From assembly GCA_020425605.1 (NCBI GenBank), contig JAGQRH010000017.1:37251-101250 (forward strand): a stretch of DNA of 64,000 nucleotides. The letters are read 5' to 3'. The notes below the pieces were generated by a model that searched no databases, had not been told where the DNA came from, and worked only from the letters and a program-made list of their open reading frames with translations. This document shows positions 57,024 through 64,000 of the stretch, in pieces. Source of the DNA: Planctomycetota bacterium. Its GTDB lineage: Bacteria > Planctomycetota > UBA8742 > UBA2392. The translations under genes and the position numbers were made by a program. Each line of letters starts with the position of its first letter. The stretch's first letter is position 1.

Positions 57024-57449
57024 CTAGACCTCGGGCTCAATGTACTCGTAACTTACTACCTGCCCTGAGTCGTCAAACTCAAGGACCCACGCAGAGGCAT
57101 GCCCGCACGTGTGGCACGGCACTCCCAGAGCTGCAACCGCGCCGGGAATGTTATTGCTGTGAGAAACCCAGACGGATGTGCCGGTGGGCTTGGCAATGCG
57201 AAAGCTGCGCGCAATGTGCAAGCTGTCGTCCTGAGCCGGCTCCACGCTGCATGCTTTGCCGATCTCTTCGGCCGTTTGCCTGCATCGGCGGTGGGGGGCG
57301 CATCGCAACTCGTCGATTGGTTGCGATTTCAGGTATTTGGCCATCCATTTGGCCTGCCGTACTCCGCGGGCGGATAGCGGCCGGTCGCAGTCAGGACCGT
57401 TCCAGCCGTAGTCGGCCTCTGCGTGGCGAATGAGATAGATCGTAGCCAT
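57024..57449 (-). CDS. Histidine phosphatase-family protein (SixA-like)
   Basis: 141 residues. Phosphohistidine loop IYLIRHAEADYGW near the N-terminus (catalytic His8), a conserved PLSARGVRQAKWMAKYL segment, an Arg in LRCAPHRRCRQTAEEI and the second His in VWVSHSNNIPGAV. The layout and length match SixA, which dephosphorylates phosphohistidine on HPt or PTS proteins, rather than the longer phosphoglycerate mutases. The last 40 residues carry a CHTCGH motif of unknown purpose. First gene of a two-gene unit with the crotonase. Confidence 0.85.
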   Translation of the reverse strand: MATIYLIRHAEADYGWNGPDCDRPLSARGVRQAKWMAKYLKSQPIDELRCAPHRRCRQTAEEIGKACSVEPAQDDSLHIARSFRIAKPTGTSVWVSHSNNIPGAVAALGVPCHTCGHASAWVLEFDDSGQVVSYEYIEPEV

Positions 57450-57579
57450 GAAAAACCATTAGCCGGTCGTGATACTGCTAGTGGCCGTGGACGGTAAGGT
57501 AGGCCACTCACATCCCACTTGTATGTATAGGCTTGTATAACGACGTGAGCGTCCACAAGCACCTGAACCGGAGGATAGC

Positions 57580-60459
57580 GTGAAGACGATCGGGGCTCGC
57601 CTCCTTCTGGCATCTTTTGTACTCGCTGCGTTGGGGCTGCTGTCGCTGTCCCGCGCGCAGTCTGCGCCTGAGCAGCCAGTCACCAAGTTTGACGACTACC
57701 TGCAGCTCGAGCGCCGCGTGCAGACCGTGGCCGAAAAAGTCCGTCCGGCCGTCGTCGGCGTCCGCATGAGCGGCTCATCCGGTTCGGGCTGCTTCATTTC
57801 TGACGATGGCTGGATTTCCACTTGCGGCCACGTGACGGGGCCAAAAGTCGGTACCCCGTGCCGAATCGTCCTGTTTGGCGGCGAAATGCTCGAAGCCGTT
57901 ACCGCGGGCTGGAACGAAGAATTTGACCACGCCCTCATCAAGGCGGACACCAAGGGCCAGAAGGTCCCGTTCTGTCCGCTGGGGGACTCCGACAAGGTGA
58001 AAGCCGGCCAGTGGCTGGTGCCGATGGGGCATCCCCTCGGCCCGGAAGCCGGGCGCGACCCGGTGGTGCGCGCGGGACGTTGCCTCGCGCCAGACAACGG
58101 TCGCGGGATGATCGTTACGGATGCGCCCGTGATCAGCGGCGACTCCGGTGGGCCTGTGTTCGACCTTGACGGCAACATCGTCGCCATCAACCAGTCGATC
58201 CAGACGAACAACGTATCCATCAATAACGTCACGCCCGTGAAGGCGCTTAAGGAAATGTTGGCCGACCTCAAGGCCGGGAAGACCTTCGGAAACGCCACGA
58301 ACCCGAGCTGGGGCAAGGGCAATCGAGTGCCGGCGGAAGGTGAACTGACCGGCAAAGAAGTGAAGGACTATCAGAACGCGGTAAAGGCACTCCAGGATCG
58401 TGACCTGAAGCGCGCATGCAAGCTGTTCGACGATCTGCTGAAGCCGGAGAAGCGAACGGCAGATGTGCTCTACAATGCTGCCTGTGCCTACTCACTCTAT
58501 TCTGCGGAGTTGAAGGGCAAGGAATCCGAGGAGGCCGCCAAGAAGGCAATCTCGGCACTGTCGCGCTCAACCGACGCTGGATGGCGCGACATGGACCACG
58601 CGGGCAGTGATACTGACCTCGACGCCATCCGCGACCGGGACGATTTCAAAGAGTGGATGAAGAACGGTCGCCGCGCCAGCAAGCGCCCGGTCGTGGGCAT
58701 GGCCGTCCGCTCATACAAGGGGGTCCGGGTTGATGACGTGCTTCCGAATTCGCCGGCCGGAAAAGCCGGATTTGAATCCAACGACATCATTGAGCGTGTG
58801 GATCGCGACAAGGTGGAAAAGGCCACAGACTGGGTTGAATGGGCGATCTCCCGCGGAATCACTGAAGAGCAAGAGATCAAGATCAGTCGTGGAGGAAAAC
58901 GCCAGGTGCTGCATCTGACGATTCCGGCGTTTGGCGCCCGCGTTTTTGGCCAGGGCGGCGCCCGCATTATTGAGCTGATGGAAGGTGGTTTGGCCTTCAA
59001 CGCCGGCCTGCGGGAAGACGACGTGATCGTGAAAGTCGGCGATCTCGATATCGACGGTGCGCTGGATTTCGCCAACGCCATGATGATGATCGACGGAAAC
59101 AGCGAAACCGAACTCGAGGTCAAGCGCGGCTATTCGCGTGAGCGCATCAAGTTCAGCTACTCGACCGGCGAAGTTGCCGGCGAAGACAGCGGCGACGGTG
59201 CGTTGGCCCGCGATGACTGGAAGCAGGGAGGTCATCTGCTGGTGCTCTGGGCCAAGCTGCTTGAAGGCAAGGCCAAAGGCACGGTCTTTCCTGTGAAGCA
59301 GAAGGGCAAGCAGGTCTCGTTCGCGACCGTCGTAGGCAAGGACGGCTACCTCGTCACCAAGGCAAGCGAGATTGATGAGGCGATCAAGATCGAGTTGCTG
59401 GACGGAACGACGCCATTCGAGGCTAAGGTCGCGGGCCGCAATGACCGTCACGACATCATGCTTCTGAAGTGCGATCGCAAGTTCGCCAAGTGGATCGATT
59501 TCGGCGCAGGGACGACTTCCGAGGAATTCCCCAAGATCGGTACCATGCTGGCGAGCGTTGATGCGAAGGGCGACTGCTTCGCCCACGGCTTCGTGGCTTT
59601 GCCGCCCTATGACAGCGACAAGATTGCCGGCCAGCCGGACCCAAACAGCCCATTCGTCGGCATTTCCGCCAAGGATGCGGATGGCGGCGGCGCCGAGGTC
59701 ACCAGCATCACTCCGGACATGCCCGGGGCCAAAGGCGGACTGAAAGTAGGCGACGTGGTGCTGAAGATGAGCGGCCAGACCGTCGACGACTGGAACGGCC
59801 TGATAGCCATGATTCGCGGCAGAAAGCCGACGGACAAGGTCACGTTTACCGTCAAGCGCGGCGAGGAGATGCTGGATCTGGAAATCCAGCTGGTCCCGAG
59901 GGCCGAAGCCCTGGGGCAGAAAGTGCCAAGCAAGGGCACTGGCAAACCCGAGTTGGGCGTCTTTCAGTCCAAGGCGGCACCCGAGGGCAAAGGCGTGCAG
60001 GTTGGCTACGTCAAGCCGGGCTCACCGGCGGAGCTGGCCGGGCTGAGCAGCGGCGAGATACTGCTCAAGATCGACGACACGGAGATCTCCGAGCAGCGAA
60101 ACATCGACGACGCGGTAAAGGCCCACAAGATCGGCGACAAGATCGGACTGATCGTCCTGCGTGACGGCAAGGAAACACGCCTGGACGTCGAACTGGCCGA
60201 AGAAGACGCGCCGCCGCCTCCTCCCGGCGGGGGACGTCCCAATGTCAAAGGACCGATCAATGATCGATACACTCATCTCGGCAAGGTGATCCAGCACGAC
60301 GGCGTGACGATGCCCTCCCAGCAGGGCTGCCCTGTGTTCGATTTGAAGGGCAATCTCGTGGGGTTGAATATCGCACGTGCCGATCGCACGCGGACGTTCG
60401 CCCTTACAGCCAAAGAAGTTGCGACAATATTGGCAGAGCTGATGCCCAATAGCGACTAA
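57580..60459 (+). CDS. Secreted trypsin-like/PDZ serine protease with a second, inactive protease-like domain
   Basis: 959 residues from GTG 57580 with signal MKTIGARLLLASFVLAALGL...RA. Domain 1 (about 40-230) is HtrA/trypsin-like with a complete triad: His84 in STCGHV, Asp116 in FDHALIKAD, Ser189 in GDSGGPV. A helical linker follows (about 260-360). PDZ-like domains lie near 368-450 and 452-540. From about 565 a second trypsin-like barrel begins (DGYLVTKASEI, where His is replaced by Ser596; Asp625 in RHDIMLLK kept). Two PDZ-like domains (about 692-775, 791-875) then interrupt it, and its last part resumes near 885 with PSQQGCPVFDLKGNLVGLNI, in which the Ser position is Gln915. Envelope quality control is the likely role. 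Confidence 0.85.
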   Translation: MKTIGARLLLASFVLAALGLLSLSRAQSAPEQPVTKFDDYLQLERRVQTVAEKVRPAVVGVRMSGSSGSGCFISDDGWISTCGHVTGPKVGTPCRIVLFGGEMLEAVTAGWNEEFDHALIKADTKGQKVPFCPLGDSDKVKAGQWLVPMGHPLGPEAGRDPVVRAGRCLAPDNGRGMIVTDAPVISGDSGGPVFDLDGNIVAINQSIQTNNVSINNVTPVKALKEMLADLKAGKTFGNATNPSWGKGNRVPAEGELTGKEVKDYQNAVKALQDRDLKRACKLFDDLLKPEKRTADVLYNAACAYSLYSAELKGKESEEAAKKAISALSRSTDAGWRDMDHAGSDTDLDAIRDRDDFKEWMKNGRRASKRPVVGMAVRSYKGVRVDDVLPNSPAGKAGFESNDIIERVDRDKVEKATDWVEWAISRGITEEQEIKISRGGKRQVLHLTIPAFGARVFGQGGARIIELMEGGLAFNAGLREDDVIVKVGDLDIDGALDFANAMMMIDGNSETELEVKRGYSRERIKFSYSTGEVAGEDSGDGALARDDWKQGGHLLVLWAKLLEGKAKGTVFPVKQKGKQVSFATVVGKDGYLVTKASEIDEAIKIELLDGTTPFEAKVAGRNDRHDIMLLKCDRKFAKWIDFGAGTTSEEFPKIGTMLASVDAKGDCFAHGFVALPPYDSDKIAGQPDPNSPFVGISAKDADGGGAEVTSITPDMPGAKGGLKVGDVVLKMSGQTVDDWNGLIAMIRGRKPTDKVTFTVKRGEEMLDLEIQLVPRAEALGQKVPSKGTGKPELGVFQSKAAPEGKGVQVGYVKPGSPAELAGLSSGEILLKIDDTEISEQRNIDDAVKAHKIGDKIGLIVLRDGKETRLDVELAEEDAPPPPPGGGRPNVKGPINDRYTHLGKVIQHDGVTMPSQQGCPVFDLKGNLVGLNIARADRTRTFALTAKEVATILAELMPNSD

Positions 60460-60568
60460 TCGCACCGTAATTGGGCATTTGGACGGAATTTGTCATCCCT
60501 ACTGTCGGTGGGTAACGGTATGATCCGACCGATTCTATGGTTATGACTTTGGCAGGCGAGCGGGCGGA

Positions 60569-62881
60569 ATGCCAAATACCCAGGCCGAAATTGACGAAGC
60601 GTTCCTGAACTTCGTGCACGAGCGCGGTCATGTCACGGCGCTCGAGGCGGAAACGCTGCGATCAGAGCTGCGGCGTCGAAAGTCCACGCAAAAGAACATG
60701 ACCATGCATGCTCTTGTGATTCACAAGGGCCACCTCACCAAGACCTACGCAGACCAGCTCTATGACGCCATGATGGGCGTATTGTCAGAGCCGACACTAC
60801 TGCCCGACGCGCCAAACGATGACACGGCGCAGGCCCCGCGCCGCGAAACCGGACGCCACACAGATCGTCGCCCGACCAATCAGGTAGATCAATCCAGTCG
60901 ACCCACAGACAAGCGCCCGACGGATGCAGTCGATCGTAGTACCGCGCCAACGGACAAGCGCCCGACCACGCCAACGGACAAGCGGCCCACCAGCGGAATC
61001 GACGACGCAAAGCGGCCGACAACGCGCCCCGTCGAAGACAGCAACGCAGGCAAGAGCACAACCGCCCGCAACACCGGACAGGCCAAAGGCAACGGCTGGA
61101 ACCTGCATCGTGATACGGACGCGCTGAGCCGTGAAGACAAGGAAGTTCCGGCCGGCACGATCATCGCTGCCAGCGACATGACGATTGCGCAGGTCCGTCA
61201 GAAGATCGGAATCGACGAAGGCGTCAAGCTGCTCAGCGACAAGATGCAGTCGTCACTTGCCCAGTACCAGCCTGATGCGACGTCCGACAAGAAGCGCTAT
61301 GTCGTGGTGCGCGAAATCGCGCGCGGCGGCATGGGTAAGGTGCTGGAGGTCGAAGACACCGAGTTGCGTCGAAGCGTCGCATTGAAGGTCTTGCGCAAGG
61401 AACTGCTCGGTCGTCGAGACGTTGTTGAGCGCTTCCTGGAAGAAGCCCAAATCACCGGCCAGCTCGAACACCCCAACATTGTCCCGGTCCACGAGATGGG
61501 CGTGGACGGTGCGGGCAATCTCTACTTTACGATGAAATTCGTCGAGGGCCTGAGCCTTGCCGAAGTGCTGTTGCGGCTACGCGAAGGCAACCGCGACATG
61601 CGTCGTGAATTCGACTTGATGCGACTGCTGGATACCTTCATCAAGATCTGCGAAGGCATGAGCTTTGCCCACAACCGCGGCGTGATCCACCGAGATCTTA
61701 AGCCCGCCAACATCATGGTCGGCCGATTCGGTGAAGTGCAGGTGATGGACTGGGGCGTTGCCAAGGTAATCGGCCGCCAGTTCCGCAGCAGCAGCGACAG
61801 CAATATCGTGCTGACGGATCGCCTCGATATGGGCGCATCACAGACCATGATGGGCGCAATCATCGGCACGCCAAGCTACATGTCGCCGGAGCAGGCCAAG
61901 GGCGATATCGACGCGATCAACCACCACAGCGACATTTTCAGCATGGGTGTGATCCTGTACGAAATGCTGTGTCTGCGCTCGCCATGGACCGGCAAGTCCA
62001 GTGACGAAGTGCTTGACCAGGTGCGCGAAATGACGCCCGTCAAGCCGCGTGAGCGAAACCCGGAAATCGAAGTGCCCGCAGAGCTCGAGCGGCTGGCGCT
62101 GAAATGCCTCGAGAAAGATCCGGATCGACGTATCGACACCGTCGCCGAGCTGGCAGAGAACGTCCGCAACTTTATCGAGGGCCGAGCCATGGGCTCGGTC
62201 GAGTACTCGCCAATGCGCCTGGCGATGAAGTGGATTGGCCGAAATCGCAAGGAAGTCATCGGTGCCTTTGCTGCGTTGGTACTGGTGGTTGGCGGTATTC
62301 TGGGCACGCTCTGGTACATCAAGAAGCTCGATCAGGACAAGATTCTCGGTCTGAATGATGACGCCCAGTCGCTCATGCAGGAGTGGGAGCCGTTGGCCAA
62401 GGACGGCAAGTTCCGCGACGCCGAGATCAAGATAGATGAGGCAAAGAACCTGTTCCAGAAAGTCATCGCCGTGAACGAAGGCGATGAGACAGCCGGTGAG
62501 GGTCTTACGTCAGTCGAGCAGGCGGCCGAGGAAGTACGCAAGCTCCGAGCGAAATTCGCTCAGGAGGCTGCGCTCAGGGAACAGCGGGACAAACTGTTGA
62601 AGGAAGCCCGGAAATCAATGGATGCCGGCCTGGCTGACCCGATCTTCGGCTATCGAGGGCTGGAGGCCGCCTACGACAAGGCTGGTGCCGTGCTCGCGCT
62701 TGAACCGGAAAACAAGGAAGGCAAGGACATGCGTGCCGAGGCAACCAATGAGTTGGCCAAGGTTGCGCGCGACGAGCGCCAGTGGGAAATCATGAAGATG
62801 TGGATCAATCGGCTCGAGGACACCGGCCTGCTTCAGGACGAGTTGAAAGAACGCAAGCGCGAGTACGCAATGGGCCGCTGA
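60569..62881 (+). CDS. Membrane-anchored Ser/Thr protein kinase with TDKRPT repeats
   Basis: 770 residues from ATG 60569 (GGGCGGA). The N-terminal 75 residues are a helical module similar to those of the kinases at 15252 and 34566 (NFVHERGHVTALEAETLRSE; LVIHKGHLTKTYADQLYDAM). Next comes a Thr/Lys/Arg/Pro-rich disordered region with repeated TDKRPT-type units (about 90-160), then the kinase domain (about 245-520): RGGMGKVLEVE, ALKVL, HRDLKPANIMV (374-384), DWGVAKVIG in place of DFG, and GTPSYMSPEQ. DWG is a common kinase-subfamily variant. One membrane helix (563-584) and a coiled-coil/TPR-like C-terminus follow. A TATGAT at 60519 may be its -10. Confidence 0.9.
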   Translation: MPNTQAEIDEAFLNFVHERGHVTALEAETLRSELRRRKSTQKNMTMHALVIHKGHLTKTYADQLYDAMMGVLSEPTLLPDAPNDDTAQAPRRETGRHTDRRPTNQVDQSSRPTDKRPTDAVDRSTAPTDKRPTTPTDKRPTSGIDDAKRPTTRPVEDSNAGKSTTARNTGQAKGNGWNLHRDTDALSREDKEVPAGTIIAASDMTIAQVRQKIGIDEGVKLLSDKMQSSLAQYQPDATSDKKRYVVVREIARGGMGKVLEVEDTELRRSVALKVLRKELLGRRDVVERFLEEAQITGQLEHPNIVPVHEMGVDGAGNLYFTMKFVEGLSLAEVLLRLREGNRDMRREFDLMRLLDTFIKICEGMSFAHNRGVIHRDLKPANIMVGRFGEVQVMDWGVAKVIGRQFRSSSDSNIVLTDRLDMGASQTMMGAIIGTPSYMSPEQAKGDIDAINHHSDIFSMGVILYEMLCLRSPWTGKSSDEVLDQVREMTPVKPRERNPEIEVPAELERLALKCLEKDPDRRIDTVAELAENVRNFIEGRAMGSVEYSPMRLAMKWIGRNRKEVIGAFAALVLVVGGILGTLWYIKKLDQDKILGLNDDAQSLMQEWEPLAKDGKFRDAEIKIDEAKNLFQKVIAVNEGDETAGEGLTSVEQAAEEVRKLRAKFAQEAALREQRDKLLKEARKSMDAGLADPIFGYRGLEAAYDKAGAVLALEPENKEGKDMRAEATNELAKVARDERQWEIMKMWINRLEDTGLLQDELKERKREYAMGR

Positions 62882-63814
62882 TCACCAGGGCAACGCATCC
62901 AGGTCCAGATTCCCGCCGCTGATAACCACGCCGACACGCTTCCCCGGAAACTTGACCGTGCCGGAATGCAATGCAGCGTAGGCCAGCGCACCGGTCGGCT
63001 CGACTGTTAGCTTCATGCGCTCCCAGATGAAGCGCATGGCCGCGACAATGGCCGCGTCATCCACGGTGACCATGTCGGACACCAGCTCACGAATGATTGG
63101 AAACGTCAGCTTGCCCAGCGAAGGCGTACGCGCACCGTCGGCGATCGTCTCGGGGTTCTTCACGGTTTGCAGGACGCCCGTCTTGAATGAGCGCGTGGCA
63201 TCGTCGGCCGTTGCGGGCTCGACGCCAATTACTTTGCAGCCCGGGTTCACGGCGCGCGTCGCAACTGCACAGCCTGATAGCAGCCCGCCTCCGCCGCAGG
63301 GTGCCAGCAGTATGTCCAGTCCGGGCGCCTGGGCATGCAGCTCAAGCGCCACCGTTCCCTGCCCGGCGATGATGTCGGCGTGGTCGTAGGGAGGAATCAG
63401 CGTCAGGCCGCGCTCGGCTGCCAGCTTTGCGCCCAGTTCCTCACGTGTCTGCCGGTGCTTTTCGTACAGAACGATCTCGCCTCCGTAGCCGCGAGTGGCA
63501 GTGACTTTCACGGCCGGCGCATCTTCCGGCATCACGATCACAGTCGAGATGCCAAGCAGCGAGCCTGCCAACGCGATCGCCTGCGCATGGTTGCCCGAGC
63601 TGTAGGTCAGCACGCCCGCGCCTTTAGGCAGCCGCGACAGCGCGTTGTAGGCGCCGCGAAACTTGAACGCGCCCACGCGCTGTAAGTTTTCACACTTGAA
63701 GAAGACAGACGCACCGCAGTGCGCATCCACCGTGCGCGACGTATGCACCGGTGTCACATGCGCCAGCCCCTTCAGGCGCTCGCCCGCGCTGAGAATGTCG
63801 TCGATTCCAACCAT
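62882..63814 (-). CDS. PLP-dependent threo-3-hydroxyaspartate ammonia-lyase / serine racemase-like enzyme
   Basis: 310 residues, normal for the fold-type II family. The PLP lysine lies in the block FFKCENLQRVGAFKFRGAYN, which matches yeast SRY1/serine racemase more than catabolic threonine deaminase. Other motifs: SSGNHAQAIALA, PPYDHADIIAGQG, the tetraglycine phosphate loop APCGGGGLLSG, and the terminal SGGNLDLD. No ACT domain is present, so no allosteric isoleucine control. Reaction: dehydration/racemisation of a beta-hydroxy amino acid. It is convergent with the kinase gene with stop codons back to back (TGATCA). The substrate is uncertain among serine, threonine and hydroxyaspartate. Confidence 0.88.
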   Translation of the reverse strand: MVGIDDILSAGERLKGLAHVTPVHTSRTVDAHCGASVFFKCENLQRVGAFKFRGAYNALSRLPKGAGVLTYSSGNHAQAIALAGSLLGISTVIVMPEDAPAVKVTATRGYGGEIVLYEKHRQTREELGAKLAAERGLTLIPPYDHADIIAGQGTVALELHAQAPGLDILLAPCGGGGLLSGCAVATRAVNPGCKVIGVEPATADDATRSFKTGVLQTVKNPETIADGARTPSLGKLTFPIIRELVSDMVTVDDAAIVAAMRFIWERMKLTVEPTGALAYAALHSGTVKFPGKRVGVVISGGNLDLDALPW

Positions 63815-63832
63815 CGCGCCAATCTAGCAAGG

Positions 63833-64000
63833 CTAGATGTCGACAGAGAGTGCCTCGATGGTGTCGTTGAACAGCTCGGCCGCTACATCGAGTTTGGAAA
63901 GCAAATCCTCGGCGTCCTTGGGCCACATCAGTTGCTCAAGCTCGGCCGCGACCTTGTGCGGCAGATCGTGCAGCGTGTAGCGGAAGCCGTAGTCAAAGCG
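63833..64000 (-). CDS. C-terminal end of an unknown protein (truncated by window)
   Basis: The last 55 codons of a minus-strand gene that enters from the right edge, with stop TAG at 63833-63835. The visible residues RFDYGFRYTLHDLPHKVAAE, then a Trp-Pro containing helix and AELFNDTIEALSVDI, look like a helical C-terminus of a soluble protein. It ends 18 bp upstream of the PLP-enzyme start, so the two may share a transcript. Too little is visible to assign a family. Confidence 0.6.
   Translation of the reverse strand, partial: RFDYGFRYTLHDLPHKVAAELEQLMWPKDAEDLLSKLDVAAELFNDTIEALSVDI

Noticed and set aside
63690..63926. 78-codon minus frame at the right end
   Set aside because: It overlaps the PLP-enzyme gene out of frame; the frame ending at 63833 and open to the window edge has better coding character.
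1..64000. tRNA, rRNA, CRISPR arrays, insertion sequences and integrase genes
   Set aside because: Looked for cloverleaf-like ends, regularly spaced repeats, transposase motifs and terminal inverted repeats by eye; none was convincing. A tRNAscan or BLASTX run would settle this.

Overview
The window most likely comes from a Gram-negative bacterium of the Planctomycetota or a close relative. The reasons are: four Ser/Thr protein kinases in 64 kb, a HEAT/von Willebrand A secreted protein, a TPR protein carrying RNA polymerase alpha C-terminal domains, large PDZ/trypsin-like secreted proteins, high G+C with standard stop usage, and genes for a lipopolysaccharide core (heptosyltransferase, WaaP-like kinases, MsbA-like flippase). 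It differs from the well-known planctomycetes in keeping a compact division/cell-wall cluster (mraZ to mraY). The phylum assignment is inference. No rRNA, tRNA, CRISPR array or insertion sequence was seen.

Layout. 1-4.8 kb: the end of a degenerate peptidase-like gene, an aldehyde dehydrogenase and a minus-strand group of small membrane proteins. 4.8-16.4 kb: a kinase, a dual-specificity-type phosphatase and a tightly packed lipopolysaccharide core/export operon, closed by a second kinase. 16.7-24.1 kb: a type IV pilus/type II secretion module with three prepilin-like proteins, then PilM-, PilN- and PilO-like proteins, an unplaced protein in the PilP position and a secretin. 24.1-34.1 kb: farnesyl diphosphate synthase, Dxs, NAD kinase, a GAF/HD-GYP phosphodiesterase, MqnD, a polyferredoxin translationally coupled to a cysteine desulfurase, and AroA. 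Isoprenoid supply and the futalosine menaquinone route fit together here. 34.1-38.9 kb: minus-strand regulators (kinase, TPR/alpha-CTD protein), a beta-propeller lipoprotein and an FmdB zinc ribbon.

39.1-43.2 kb holds four consecutive secreted proteins that appear to be built from seven copies of one domain (1+1+3+2), each gene with its own signals. I do not recognise this family and consider it the best candidate for something undescribed. 43.2-45.4 kb holds a secreted TPR protein and pyrF. 45.4-53.9 kb is the dcw cluster: a leader with TGGGT boxes, mraZ, an intergenic series of hairpins, an unknown 84-residue protein, rsmH, an FtsL-like protein, ftsI, murE (DNPR, meso-diaminopimelate type), murF and mraY. 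The cluster stops there, without murD, ftsW or murG.

53.9-64 kb: a membrane-anchored protein, the HEAT/VWA protein, a crotonase with a histidine phosphatase, a 959-residue protease with an active trypsin-like domain plus an apparently inactive second one interrupted by PDZ domains, a fourth kinase with TDKRPT repeats, a PLP-dependent ammonia-lyase/racemase and the end of an unknown gene. The recurring theme is envelope biogenesis (LPS, pili, peptidoglycan, secreted proteins) under kinase, phosphatase and possibly cyclic-dinucleotide control.
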